Positions 46,704 to 55,359 of a DNA stretch of 64,000 nt are shown one piece after another (positions within the stretch are counted from its first letter, which is position 1; every line of letters starts with the position of its first letter). Source of the DNA: Vibrio proteolyticus NBRC 13287 (GTDB taxonomy: Bacteria; Pseudomonadota; Gammaproteobacteria; Enterobacterales; Vibrionaceae); contig NZ_BATJ01000005.1 of the NCBI RefSeq assembly GCF_000467125.1, positions 212,041-276,040 on the forward strand. The letters run 5' to 3'. The notes under the pieces are model-generated. The model saw only the letters and a program-made list of their open reading frames with translations. It was not told the DNA's origin and ran no database searches. A program made the translations under genes and the position numbers.

Positions 46704-46841
46704 CTATTTCTCCCATTTTCCATTCTTACATGTGTAAGGTCCAATTACAGATCCTTCTGCATAAGACTTGCCATTATAAGGGCAATCAGCAAAAACAGGT
46801 GGTGCTAAAAGTAGCAATAAAACTAATATTGTAGTTTTCAT
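46704..46841 (-). CDS. 45-residue secreted peptide (cassette)
   Basis: From ATG 46841: a signal peptide (TTILVLLLLLAPPVFA) leaves a mature chain of only 27 residues, DCPYNGKSYAEGSVIGPY then TCKNGKWEK, with two cysteines that could form a disulfide. Ends three bases before attC 15 and starts 4 bases after the neighbouring gene stop, so the two are one unit. Confidence 0.68.
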   Translation of the reverse strand: MKTTILVLLLLLAPPVFADCPYNGKSYAEGSVIGPYTCKNGKWEK

Positions 46842-46845
46842 AACC

Positions 46846-47385
46846 TTATCCTTTGAACATTGTAAATTGCTGGCCTGGTTGTGCGGCAAGAACTGTAACA
46901 TTCGCACTTTTGTTTACAATTCCTAGATTTTCAGCGTGCTCCTTACTGAGCCAAATCATTTCAGGCTTATCGCCACATGCAACTCCATTAGCCTGTGCCT
47001 GAATAATGCTTTGATTCTCCAAATTTGTAATTAGCACAATTCTATTGCTAAGGTGTGACTTTGAGCAAACAACTACGCTATTTACATTATCAGAAACTGT
47101 TGCTGTAAGAGCATATTCTTTATTTGAAGGCAACGGACCAAAAAACTGAGAGCTTGATACCACTAATGCTAAAAAGGTATTTAGGTACATATATTTAGAT
47201 ATAGAGCCTAAAACAGTTGCATTGGGGTTATCCTTTTTCTGCTCTGTAGATAGAAGCCTAAATGCCATCATTGACAATAAAAAAATTAGACCAATTAGTC
47301 CTTGTTTAAGGACTCCTAGTATATCTAGACCTTTGTTTAATTCTAAAGTTGATATGCTCAACATTATCTCATTTAGCTCTGGCAT
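46846..47385 (-). CDS. Membrane protein, unknown (cassette)
   Basis: 179 residues with two or three helices in the first 85 residues (GLIGLIFLLSMMAFRLL; YLNTFLALVVSSSQFFG), then a soluble, probably extracytoplasmic domain with two Cys (VVVCSKSH, NGVACGDKPE). Family not recognised. Paired with the secreted peptide in one cassette. Confidence 0.65.
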   Translation of the reverse strand: MPELNEIMLSISTLELNKGLDILGVLKQGLIGLIFLLSMMAFRLLSTEQKKDNPNATVLGSISKYMYLNTFLALVVSSSQFFGPLPSNKEYALTATVSDNVNSVVVCSKSHLSNRIVLITNLENQSIIQAQANGVACGDKPEMIWLSKEHAENLGIVNKSANVTVLAAQPGQQFTMFKG

Positions 47386-47444
47386 AAATCCGACTCCTAT
47401 GTATCAGAGTAAAGAATAGCATACGCAACAAAGCCAGTATAAAC

Positions 47445-47467
47445 TAACGCCCGAATATCTCCAGAAC
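47445..47467 (-). repeat. Fragment of an attC left end
   Basis: ACTAACGCCCGAATATCTCC sits directly before attC 16 and repeats its ACTAACGCC start; probably the stub of a deleted or imprecisely excised site. Confidence 0.4.
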
Positions 47468-47558
47468 TAACGCCGCATTAAGGTGTGAGCGGCGTTTGGC
47501 TATACTTGAGCGAAGCGAAACTGCCAAGCGTTGCGAATCACTCTTAAATGCTTTGTTA
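47468..47558 (-). repeat. attC site 16 (short form)
   Basis: Short CTTGAGCGAAGCG type; serves the MerR/CMD cassette and overlaps the CMD stop at 47556. Confidence 0.93.
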
Positions 47559-47933
47559 TGCCTTTCGCTCGGTGATCACTTCTTTAAAAGCAAACATTCC
47601 ATTTAAAGCGGCAGGAAAACCTGCATAAATTGACATTTGTAATATGACCTCTTTGAGCTCATCTTCACTACAACCAACGTTAAGAGCGGCATTTAAATGA
47701 ACTTTAAGCTGAGGCTCACAATTCCCTAGCGCTGTTAATGCGGCAACCGTTGCGATTTCTCGCGATTTTACATCCAACCCTGTACGTGCATATATATCCC
47801 CGAAAGGAAACTCTATTGTATACCTGGCCAAATCAGGGCAGATATCTTGCAAACTTTCGATAACATTTTTTCCGGCTTCGCCATCAATGCTTATTAATAA
47901 TTCGAGACCGGTATCAAAACGTGATTTGTCCAT
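47556..47933 (-). CDS. Carboxymuconolactone decarboxylase-family protein (cassette)
   Basis: 125 residues from ATG 47933. CMD/AhpD-like helical fold: DVKSREIATVAALTALGN, then LNAALNVGCSEDELKEVILQMSIYAGFPAALNGMFAF. Only one Cys (VGCSED) is present, so the CxxC of AhpD peroxidases is missing and a decarboxylase or binding role is more likely. Controlled by the MerR gene just upstream through the promoter at 47965-47995. Confidence 0.87.
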   Translation of the reverse strand: MDKSRFDTGLELLISIDGEAGKNVIESLQDICPDLARYTIEFPFGDIYARTGLDVKSREIATVAALTALGNCEPQLKVHLNAALNVGCSEDELKEVILQMSIYAGFPAALNGMFAFKEVITERKA

Positions 47934-47964
47934 TGGTATGCTCCTATTTCGTAAGTACAAGCAC

Positions 47965-47995
47965 ACCATACAAGTTAGAGTTCACTCTAAGTCAA
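47965..47995 (-). promoter_or_regulatory. MerR-type promoter and operator inside a cassette
   Basis: On the minus strand TTGACT (-35, 47990-47995) and TATGGT (-10, 47965-47970) are separated by 19 bases. The spacer contains the dyad TTAGAGTTCACTCTAA (47975-47990). The overlong 19-bp spacer with a central dyad is the hallmark of MerR-activated promoters. Confidence 0.8.
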
Positions 47996-48348
47996 CGAAC
48001 TTTTCCATTATTATAAAGTTTAATTTTTTCTTCTAAGGCAATAAGATGTGACTGTTGTTGCTCGATATGAACTATCAAATTTTCTCGGTGTTGCTCTAGC
48101 AACATCTGACGCTGTAATACAGTATCTACTCCTGACTCCCTTAGCCGCGCATACTCCAGAATTTCTTCGAGAGGCATCGCCGTTTCTTTTAGGCGCTTCA
48201 CAAATTCAATCCACCCCAAATCTTTCGAAGTATATACTCGGTGCCCACTTCTATTTCGTTGGATATTCTTGAGTAAGCCTATTTTTTCATAATATCGAAG
48301 AGTGTGTGACGACAAGCCAACCAAACTTGAAAACTCCTTCATATTCAT
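47992..48348 (-). CDS. MerR-family transcriptional regulator (cassette)
   Basis: 118 residues from ATG 48348 (GGAGATGAAATC upstream). Winged helix: MKEFSSLVGLSSHTLRYYEKIGLLKNIQRNRSGHRVYTSKDLGWIEFVKRL, then a coiled-coil dimer helix and a short end without metal-binding cysteines. It is similar in layout to organic-stress MerR proteins (NmlR/AdhR type). Stop abuts the operator of the CMD gene. Confidence 0.92.
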   Translation of the reverse strand: MNMKEFSSLVGLSSHTLRYYEKIGLLKNIQRNRSGHRVYTSKDLGWIEFVKRLKETAMPLEEILEYARLRESGVDTVLQRQMLLEQHRENLIVHIEQQQSHLIALEEKIKLYNNGKVR

Positions 48349-48366
48349 GATTTCATCTCCTCGGCA

Positions 48367-48486
48367 TAACGCCCTGTTAAGGGGTGAGCAACGCAATACC
48401 GAAGCCGCCGCATACCACCTTAATAACTAAAACCAACGCATAGTAAAAATGCCACGCGTTGCGAATCCCGCTTGAACAGTTTGTTA
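48367..48486 (-). repeat. attC site 17
   Basis: Long-form site of the LprI-like cassette. Confidence 0.93.
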
Positions 48487-48502
48487 TGTGCGTGGTTGAA
48501 AC

Positions 48503-48919
48503 CTACTCTACACTTGGCTCCGGCAAAACTGGTGGGGTACTGTCCATATAAGTTAAAAAGTTTTCCCATAACTCGTGCGTTCTTTGTTTAGTTAGCTTAG
48601 TTTTGCACGATATCGCCATAATTCCACGAATAGTTCCATCACGCCATTGCGTATAAACCGAATCACAGTGAGAGGACATATATGCTTGCCAATCCTGTTG
48701 CGCAAGCTTAATTGCCGCGATCAGTTCTGGGTCATGAGAGTTATGCTCAAAGCTAGTGCTTAGATATTTGTCTAATTTAACTTGTGCTGACTCTAGTTCA
48801 ATAGCGCCACATTGGTTTATCTCGATTGTGGTCATCGCATTATTACAGTCAATGGACTCTTCTTCAGCAAGAGCACCAAACGAAAGACTAGCTAATATGA
48901 TGATTAGATACTTATTCAT
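48503..48919 (-). CDS. LprI/DUF1311-like secreted protein (cassette)
   Basis: 138 residues: signal peptide (IIILASLSFGALA), mature CNNAMTTIEINQCGAIELESAQVKLDKYL, matching the LprI N-terminal domain with its Cys pairs and the later SHCDSVY...SCKTKLTKQRTHEL. LprI domains inhibit lysozyme or appear in stress-linked periplasmic proteins. Confidence 0.82.
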   Translation of the reverse strand: MNKYLIIILASLSFGALAEEESIDCNNAMTTIEINQCGAIELESAQVKLDKYLSTSFEHNSHDPELIAAIKLAQQDWQAYMSSHCDSVYTQWRDGTIRGIMAISCKTKLTKQRTHELWENFLTYMDSTPPVLPEPSVE

Positions 48920-48938
48920 CGTTTTCTCCGAAAGCACA

Positions 48939-49060
48939 TAACGCCCTGTTAAGGGGTGAGCAACGCTACCGCCGAACCTAAAGCATTGTGCCATAAACAC
49001 TAAACTTGAAGTAGAAGCAAAAATGCCAAGCGTTGTGAATCCCTCTTAAATTGTTTGTTA
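48939..49060 (-). repeat. attC site 18
   Basis: Its TTTGTTA end supplies the stop codon of the NUDIX gene. Confidence 0.93.
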
Positions 49061-49489
49061 TATGCACAGAATTTCCACTTGTTTGATGGCGTCAGAGAAT
49101 ACTTTATGACACCTAAAATCGGGCTGACTGCTTACTTTATGCCAAAAGAAATTGAATTCATGCCCGCCGTCGTCTTGCGTAAAGAAACTCCAGTTATTCG
49201 GTAATTGTTGCTCTATTTCACAAAGTACGAAGTGCCACAAATGATTTTGAAACCCGCTTTCCCAACTACCTAGGTAGCGAGTTCTTGATACGCTAGATAA
49301 CCCTGATTCTTCTTTCAGCTCTCTCAAGGCGGCACTTTCAATAGAAATATCCGACTGTTCTAATGTGCCTTTAACCAACTGAACTTCAGCTAATGGATGT
49401 TCAAACAGCAGTAACTCGCGATTGTTTCCTGATTTTCTAAGCACTATAGGGCAGACTTTGACTTCCCTCTTTCGGATTCTTTCTTCCAC
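49058..49489 (-). CDS. NUDIX hydrolase (cassette)
   Basis: 143 residues from GTG 49489 with GGAGA six bases upstream. Nudix box present as GTLEQSDISIESAALRELKEESGL, with the RELKEESG core intact and glycine at the start. Substrate unknown. The longer frame upstream is translated attC. Confidence 0.85.
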   Translation of the reverse strand: MEERIRKREVKVCPIVLRKSGNNRELLLFEHPLAEVQLVKGTLEQSDISIESAALRELKEESGLSSVSRTRYLGSWESGFQNHLWHFVLCEIEQQLPNNWSFFTQDDGGHEFNFFWHKVSSQPDFRCHKVFSDAIKQVEILCI

Positions 49490-49507
49490 TGAACTCTCCC
49501 GTGCATA

Positions 49508-49626
49508 TAACGCCCTGTTAAGGGGTGAAGCACGCAATGACCAAGCCGACGCATAGCACTTCAACACCGAAACCAACGCATACCAAAATTGCCACGCGTG
49601 CTGAATCCCTCTTGAACTGTTTGTTA
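49508..49626 (-). repeat. attC site 19
   Basis: GCACGC-type site attached to gene-less cassette family A, copy 1. Confidence 0.93.
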
Positions 49627-50054
49627 GCACGCTGCCCTTTAAGCCTTTGGCACACGCCAAGGCATTGAAATATAGCACGAAACTTATAGCTTAAAACACT
49701 AAACCAAACGGACAACTGCCAAACTAAAAACAAACATCAAGACGTAAGTTGGCTAGAAGAAAAACATGCTCAACTGCCCTTTTTCACCGCATTTAAATTA
49801 GCAAAGAATGCGGGCTTCGAACTTGAACAACAGCGACAAAGAAACCCTTGTTTTGCCGAAAAATTCTCAGCGCCAAAGAAACCACGCCAGAGAAATAGCC
49901 CGAAAGTTAGAAACCGTAAAAGATAAACTCAAAGCGAAAACTTCACATCTAGTGCCACCGGAGCGAACCTGAAAGGCACAATTGAACAGATGTAAAGCGA
50001 GGAAAAGAAACCAATAAAAACAGAAACTTTTAGCCTTTGATGCCAACACAGTGC
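49627..50054. other. Gene-less cassette, family A copy 1
   Basis: Homologous end to end with 50976-51405, 53158-53584 and 59280-59707. Shared blocks include GAAATATAGCACGAAACT, GGACAACTGCCAAACTA, AAATTAGCAAAG, TTAGAAACCGTAAA and CCTTTGATGCCAA at the right end. A GTGCC/GGCAC pair (49952-49956, 49975-49979) is kept at the same distance in all four. A leftward frame of 60 codons exists here but is not conserved. Confidence 0.8.
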
Positions 50055-50174
50055 TAACGCCCTGTTAAGGTGTGAGCAATGCAATACCGAAGCTCCCGCA
50101 TACCACCTTAAACACTGAACGCAACGCATAGTAAAAATGCCACGCGTTGCGAATCACTCTTAAACAGATTGTTA
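50055..50174 (-). repeat. attC site 20
   Basis: Long-form, ends GATTGTTA; follows the gene at 50178. Confidence 0.92.
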
Positions 50175-50177
50175 TGT

Positions 50178-50846
50178 TTATGGTTCAAGCGAACGGTCAC
50201 CCCGAGTTAAATCTAAATCTAAATCCAGTCCATTAGTAATTATTTCTAGTTTGGATAAAGAGCTATCCTGCACAGCGTCGATAAAATCATCTCGGCGATC
50301 ACCATGATGGCACCCGACCAATTTATTCATTATATAGTGCTCTAAACTTATTCGGCTTTTACCAATTTTTAATTGCTCTCGTTGATCACCAATACGAACC
50401 ATAGGGCCAGTATCTCCACCTTGCGGTGCTTCAACAACAATATAATCCGCTGTATGTTTATACATCTTATCGCATTGACCAATTAGGCGAGTACGCTCTC
50501 TCTTACTCAGGTCATCTGATTTTCCGTTTTTTGCTTGCCCAAGAATAGCTTTGGAACAACCATTTTCTACACCTTTCTTATTAAAGACAATTGCAAAATC
50601 AGCTCCATACTTATTTTCAGCAGCACCGGGACCACGATCATTTACAACCACCGTTTCGAACTTAAATTCTAATGTACCACTTGTTTTAGGGTCTTTTATC
50701 GTTCCATTTAAACGCCCCATTACCGCTGAAACGTATGCTGCCTCTTGTTGATAATTTTTCCGTTCGATACCTTGATGAGCACTTTTGATATGTTCAAAAG
50801 CCTTTCTCAGGAATTTCTTATCTCTCAAATCAACCTCGTATTTCAT
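50178..50846 (-). CDS. Restriction-endonuclease-like protein (cassette)
   Basis: 222 residues. A PD-(D/E)XK-like pattern lies in the first half: FETVVVNDRGPGAAENKYGADFAIVF, where GADF gives the metal Asp, then ILGQAKNGKSDDL with a Gln-x-Lys in place of Glu-x-Lys, a known variant. C-terminal LDLDLDLTRGDRS. Family not named; the active-site pattern supports a DNA- or RNA-cleaving role. Confidence 0.65.
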   Translation of the reverse strand: MKYEVDLRDKKFLRKAFEHIKSAHQGIERKNYQQEAAYVSAVMGRLNGTIKDPKTSGTLEFKFETVVVNDRGPGAAENKYGADFAIVFNKKGVENGCSKAILGQAKNGKSDDLSKRERTRLIGQCDKMYKHTADYIVVEAPQGGDTGPMVRIGDQREQLKIGKSRISLEHYIMNKLVGCHHGDRRDDFIDAVQDSSLSKLEIITNGLDLDLDLTRGDRSLEP

Positions 50847-50855
50847 TCATAAACA

Positions 50856-50975
50856 TAACGCCCAATTAAGGTGTGAGGCACGCAATACCAATGCTTCCGC
50901 ATACCACCTTAACCACTAAAACCAACGCATAGTAAAAATGCCACACGTGCCGAATCACTCTTAAATTGTTTGTTA
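50856..50975 (-). repeat. attC site 21
   Basis: Nearly identical to attC 33 (59160-59279); both carry family A cassettes. Confidence 0.93.
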
Positions 50976-51405
50976 GTACGCTGTTCTAGAACCTTTTGGC
51001 TTGCACCAAGATATTGAAATATAGCACGAAACTGTTGGCTTAAAACGCTGAAGCCAAACGGACAACCGCCAAACTAGAACTCAATCTCCAAACGCAAATT
51101 GGCGAGAAGAAAAACACGCCAAACTAATCTATTTTGACCAGGTTCAAATTAGCAACGGATTCGGTCAGCAGATTTATACAACCACACCAAAGTACCGAAT
51201 TGAATGCTAAAAAGCCAACCACACAAAAGAAACCGCGCCAACGAAATAGCCCAAAAGTTAGAAACCGTAAACGGTGGAATCAACGCGAGCGCTCCGCATA
51301 TAGTGCCACCGGAAAGAACGTGAAAGGCACGCCCGTTCGGGTGTAGAGCGAGGAAACGAAACCAATAAACACCAAAACTTTTAACCTTTGATGCCAATCC
51401 CGTAC
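50976..51405. other. Gene-less cassette, family A copy 2
   Basis: Closest to copy 4 (59280-59707), sharing its attC too. The GTGCC/GGCAC pair is at 51303-51307 and 51326-51330. A leftward 82-codon frame overlaps this region and matches part of the copy 1 frame, but copies 3 and 4 have stops in it. Confidence 0.8.
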
Positions 51406-51496
51406 TAACGCCGCATTAAGGTGTGAGCGACGCTTGGCTATACTTGAGCGAAGCGAAACTGCCAAGCGTTGCGAATCACTCTTAAATGCTTTGTTA
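51406..51496 (-). repeat. attC site 22 (short form)
   Basis: Short CTTGAGCGAAGCG type; its last bases supply the stop of the 40-residue gene. Confidence 0.93.
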
Positions 51497-51616
51497 TGTG
51501 AATTTTTTATAGCACAGAAGGTCAATCTCACCACCAAACATAGAACTGATATTTACAACCACTTTGTATAGAATTAACGCAACGAAAGATGAAATTGTTA
51601 AAACATCCATTACCAT
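51494..51616 (-). CDS. 40-residue membrane peptide (cassette)
   Basis: ATG 51616 preceded by GGAGGT, an ideal ribosome site. One hydrophobic helix (VLTISSFVALILYKVVV) followed by a polar end (GGEIDLLCYKKFT). Shares the cassette with the pentapeptide-repeat gene and ends on the attC TTA. Confidence 0.65.
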   Translation of the reverse strand: MVMDVLTISSFVALILYKVVVNISSMFGGEIDLLCYKKFT

Positions 51617-51727
51617 AGGCAATACCTCCACTAACTTTGAAACAATTAACGCTGTAACCCCGCATCAGTCCGTAGACTAGCATTAACCGTTAGCACCAGA
51701 GTTCTATGGGTAGCAAGACCGGGGGAT

Positions 51728-52387
51728 TTAAAAGCTACCACCGTTAATGACCTTACGCAATACGTTTTGTATGTAACTGAGAGTATGAAACTCACGCTCA
51801 ATTAACAACGCAGCTTCAGGAAGAATAGCGACAAGATTACTTTCACCAAACTCTTCAACCAAGACTCCTAAAGAGATTGTATCCAGCTTTCCTTTTTTTC
51901 GATGCAAGACTGTCGACCTACGGATCAAATCATGCTCTCTGAGCTGATTTACAACCCCCACAAGAGGGAGGTCAAAGCTACTTGCAGGCGGATAATTGTC
52001 GTAAAACTCAGTGTTAACAAAATACTTTTCCGGAAGGAATGTACGTAAGTTCGTTGAGCCAATAACTTTACAGTTTATGAATTGCGCATTCTTAAGTTTT
52101 GCTTTCTCAAAAGTCGACGCTGCAATAATACAGTCGGAAAATACAGCACTCTCTAAATTACACTTTCTAAATAACGCACCACGAATTAAACAACCTTTAA
52201 ACGATGCACGAGCCATATTACAAAATTTAAACTTTGTTCCGACTAGTGAAGTACGATCAAATGTGCAGCCTGAGAAGTTTGAGTTGTAACTGACTGCTTT
52301 ATTGAAATTCTTTAGGAGAAAACTTTTCGTTGAAGCATCATGATTTGTGTAGCCGAAAGCCAGCCTATTTCGGTCATTTATTGTCAT
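51728..52387 (-). CDS. Pentapeptide-repeat protein (cassette)
   Basis: 219 residues. Residues about 22-125 form A(D/N)LXX-type repeats (NFNKAVSYNSNFSGCTFDRTSL, FCNMARASFKGCLIRGALF, CNLESAVFSDCIIAASTFEKAKLKNAQF), expected to fold as a right-handed quadrilateral helix. The C-terminal 90 residues are a separate helical domain. Qnr quinolone-protection proteins share the fold and arose in vibrios, but Qnr has repeats throughout, so resistance should not be inferred. Confidence 0.82.
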   Translation of the reverse strand: MTINDRNRLAFGYTNHDASTKSFLLKNFNKAVSYNSNFSGCTFDRTSLVGTKFKFCNMARASFKGCLIRGALFRKCNLESAVFSDCIIAASTFEKAKLKNAQFINCKVIGSTNLRTFLPEKYFVNTEFYDNYPPASSFDLPLVGVVNQLREHDLIRRSTVLHRKKGKLDTISLGVLVEEFGESNLVAILPEAALLIEREFHTLSYIQNVLRKVINGGSF

Positions 52388-52414
52388 TATTATCCTCTGA
52401 ACTCAACATTCACA

Positions 52415-52535
52415 TAACGCCGCGTTAAGTGGTGAGCAACGCTACCACCCTAGCTAAACCATTGTGCCGTAAACACTAAATTCAAAGCAAACCGAAAATG
52501 CCAAGCGTTGTGAATCCGCCTTAAACGCCTTGTTA
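52415..52535 (-). repeat. attC site 23
   Basis: CGCGTTAAGTGG variant ending CGCCTTGTTA; overlaps the stop of the next gene. Confidence 0.93.
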
Positions 52536-53006
52536 GTTTTGGACTAAAACAGCGCGAGTTAACCTCACTGAACCACTTGCCTTAGCACCGGTAGTCGAAA
52601 ATGTACCTTCAAGTTCATCATCACTAATAGAAGTGAGCCGAAACTGGCCAATAGTGTCTCTTTTATGTCCGTATAATGTAAAAAGCAAATCTAACTGAGC
52701 TCCTACTAAACGTCCCTGCATATCGATTTTGACTCTTTGAGAGATAGGTAGATCTTTGAGGTTCTCAGTGATTTTTTCACCCGTACCAGTAACCTTATCA
52801 CCTGTTTGATTCAAATACACTTGGTAGCCGACTTCCAAACCTTGATAAGGATTATACGCAGTGTTTTCTATAACAAGGTTTAATCCCCATTGACCCGTAA
52901 GATCATGAGAAGGCTTTGATTCAAAGTACTGAACAATTCCGATAGCGGCAGCAATGACACCAATTAAAGTCACAAATGTTGGAATAATTTTTTTAATTTC
53001 AATCAT
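52533..53006 (-). CDS. Membrane-anchored beta-rich protein, unknown (cassette)
   Basis: 157 residues: N-terminal helix (TFVTLIGVIAAAIGIVQYF), then a beta-rich domain with lipocalin-like character (GQWGLNLVIENTAYNPYQ, GQFRLTSISDDELEGTFSTTG). No family recognised. Confidence 0.7.
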   Translation of the reverse strand: MIEIKKIIPTFVTLIGVIAAAIGIVQYFESKPSHDLTGQWGLNLVIENTAYNPYQGLEVGYQVYLNQTGDKVTGTGEKITENLKDLPISQRVKIDMQGRLVGAQLDLLFTLYGHKRDTIGQFRLTSISDDELEGTFSTTGAKASGSVRLTRAVLVQN

Positions 53007-53036
53007 GTCTAATCAGCCACCTATCCTTGTAAAAAC

Positions 53037-53157
53037 TAACGCCTTGCTAAGGTGTGAGTAACGCAATACAAAAGCTACCGCACAGCGCCTTAATCACCAT
53101 AAGCCACCGCATAGTAAAAATGCCACGCGTTACGAATCACTCTTAAGCAATTTGTTA
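53037..53157 (-). repeat. attC site 24
   Basis: CCTTGCTAAGG variant attached to family A copy 3. Confidence 0.93.
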
Positions 53158-53584
53158 GTACATGCGCTACTTCTATTTATGCGCTCCAAGATATTGAAAA
53201 CTGGCATGATATGAAAGGCTTTGAACACTGAAGTGAGACGGGCAGCTACAAAACTTTACCTCGATTGGAAGACGAAAGTTGGCTAGAAGAAAAACACTCT
53301 GAACTGCCCTACTTTCACTAGCTTCAAATTAGAAAAGGATTCTTTCCTCGCACTTCAACAGCCACACCAAAAGTAATCAAGGTTCTCTCAAAAGCCACCA
53401 CGAAAATGAAGAAGCGCCAAAGAAATAGGCTAAGAGTTAGAAACCGTAAACGCTGAAATCAAAGCGAACACTCCGCATATAGTGCCACCGGAAAGAAAGT
53501 GAAAGGCACTAACTGAAAGGTGTAAAGACGAGCGCCAAAACAGATAAACACCAAAACTTATGACCTTTGATGTCAAACCCGTAC
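53158..53584. other. Gene-less cassette, family A copy 3
   Basis: Most divergent of the four copies but still alignable throughout; GTGCC/GGCAC at 53482-53486 and 53505-53509, right end CCTTTGATGTCAAACCCGTA. Confidence 0.8.
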
Positions 53585-53708
53585 TAACGCCGCATTAAGG
53601 TGCGAACAGCGCTATAACACCTAACCCAAACCACTGCACCTTAAACACTGAAACCAAGTTTAAACTGAAAGCGTCAAGCGTTGTGAGTCACTCTTAAATG
53701 CTTTGTTA
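53585..53708 (-). repeat. attC site 25
   Basis: Overlaps the stop of the GrpB-like gene. Confidence 0.93.
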
Positions 53709-54179
53709 TACCTGTCCTAAAACGTGCTCAATAAAAGCTGACTTTTTTCGACGATACTCATCGTGAGACCAACCTGTACAGGACATTTTTAGTTCATTGT
53801 ACTGTTGAACTAGCACGGGGCTTTCACGAAGTTTGTCTCTAAACACCACAAAGAAGTCAAACTCCGAACCTATAACAACCACTTGGAAAGCGACGTTCTC
53901 GCCAGAAGAACTTTCCAACATACAAAGTTCCGAAGTCCTCAGCGTGTCAGATTTTTCATTGAAGCCTAAAGTAGAAATTAACTCTATTGCTTTCTCAAAT
54001 TTATTGCCGTCAACGCCGACATGTATGTCTAGATCACCTTTAGATACAGCATGAGGGATAGAAGAAGCGCCAATATGCTCAATCACTGCGTCCGGAAGCA
54101 AGACTTTTATCTCAAGCTTGTATTTCCGATACAGTTCTTCACAAGATGCCTGATATTCATCTGCTCTGTAAAACTTCAT
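53706..54179 (-). CDS. GrpB/UPF0157-like nucleotidyltransferase-fold protein (cassette)
   Basis: 157 residues. GrpB motifs: AVIEHIGASSIPHAVSKGDLDIHVGVD, which has the GS-like...DxD pattern of the nucleotidyltransferase fold, and the C-terminal WSHDEYRRKKSAFIEHVL. Members include GTP- or dephospho-CoA-related enzymes; function here unknown. Confidence 0.83.
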   Translation of the reverse strand: MKFYRADEYQASCEELYRKYKLEIKVLLPDAVIEHIGASSIPHAVSKGDLDIHVGVDGNKFEKAIELISTLGFNEKSDTLRTSELCMLESSSGENVAFQVVVIGSEFDFFVVFRDKLRESPVLVQQYNELKMSCTGWSHDEYRRKKSAFIEHVLGQV

Positions 54180-54197
54180 ATTTTCTTCCAAAAGGCA

Positions 54198-54288
54198 TAA
54201 CGCCGCATTAAGGTGTGAGCGGCGCTTGGCTATACTTGAGCGAAGCGAAACTGCCAAGCGTTGCGAATCACTCTTAAATGCTTTGTTA
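54198..54288 (-). repeat. attC site 26 (short form)
   Basis: Short CTTGAGCGAAGCG type; overlaps the DUF4238 stop. Confidence 0.93.
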
Positions 54289-55218
54289 TGTCTTTATTTT
54301 TGAAGCCAAATCCCTTAACTGTTTTTCCGAAGAAGAATAAACCTGCTCATATGATGCGTTGAGTGTAATTTGGTTAAACTCTTCAACAGATAATTGGTCA
54401 AAACTCATTTCTTTTACAGAACCAAAAATTTCGTTTTTAACCAAAAATACAGCCAAATTAGGTGAAATTGGATAATAAAGACCAAACTCTTTTGTTTCCT
54501 CGCTTGAGTCTAATCTTGTGTCTAAGAAATTTACTACTGGCTGATCACAAGTAATAAATGGGATATCACTATTATTTTTTGCAACAACTAACTTATAGTC
54601 AGATCTATTAGCATATAGGTTGGCAGCTAACTTTGATGAGAATACAATCCGAATTAAGTTAGCACACTTTATTATTTGTTCACTATTTTTCCCAATTGCC
54701 CCTGAAACTAAGGCATCATGCTGCTTTTTAGTACGCAAATATTGCATGCATATATAATTTAAAAAATGTGCCGCGCTTTTTTCATTTTCAAATAAGCTTG
54801 TATCTCCGACCAGTAACCGAGTTAGGCAAGGTTCACCTTGTGACTCAATGTCAGATTGAATTTCCTCTTCAAGGTTATTGGCATAGTGCTTTTTTAGATT
54901 TTCTATTCCAACATGATTTCCATCTGATGGTAGTTTCTCTACATGCTCAACCTGAAGAAAAAGAGAAAATAATCGATCGAAAATAGCATTAGTCGATTCA
55001 CCTACATTACTTAAAAACAAATCTCGCACATAATTTACATCTTGCTCAGTTAAACTATTTACCTTGTAAAAGTAGCTTTGTTGACCAACGTTCATTAAGT
55101 CTTTAGTAGAAAATACATGTTTCTTATCTCTCATGCATGCAAGCTTACCCCCTACCAACCAAGACTTAAGGTAACGTCTCCATACGTAGTGTTGCTTCTT
55201 TTTCTTTTGATTGAACAT
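54286..55218 (-). CDS. DUF4238 family protein (cassette)
   Basis: 310 residues from ATG 55218. Starts KKKKQHYVWRRYLKSW, the conserved QHYVP/W-type entry of DUF4238, with SAAHFLNYICMQYLRTKKQHD in the middle and FITCDQPVVNF, then GLYYPISPNLAVFL, at the end, all typical. Often found in defence islands and mobile DNA; activity unknown. Confidence 0.83.
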   Translation of the reverse strand: MFNQKKKKQHYVWRRYLKSWLVGGKLACMRDKKHVFSTKDLMNVGQQSYFYKVNSLTEQDVNYVRDLFLSNVGESTNAIFDRLFSLFLQVEHVEKLPSDGNHVGIENLKKHYANNLEEEIQSDIESQGEPCLTRLLVGDTSLFENEKSAAHFLNYICMQYLRTKKQHDALVSGAIGKNSEQIIKCANLIRIVFSSKLAANLYANRSDYKLVVAKNNSDIPFITCDQPVVNFLDTRLDSSEETKEFGLYYPISPNLAVFLVKNEIFGSVKEMSFDQLSVEEFNQITLNASYEQVYSSSEKQLRDLASKIKT

Positions 55219-55240
55219 CTCAACATTTTCTCCAAAGACA

Positions 55241-55359
55241 TAACGCCTTGCTAAGGTGTGAAGCACGCAATGACTAAGCTGCCGCATAGCACTTCAACAC
55301 AAAAAGCACCGCATACTAAAAATGCCACGCGTGCTGAATCACGCTTAAGCAATTTGTTA
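55241..55359 (-). repeat. attC site 27
   Basis: GCACGC-type with CCTTGCTAAGG core; overlaps the GNAT stop. Confidence 0.93.

Noticed and set aside
51149..51397. Leftward 82-codon frame shared in part with 49867-50049
   Set aside because: Two other copies of the same cassette family carry stop codons in the frame, so it is not maintained as a protein.
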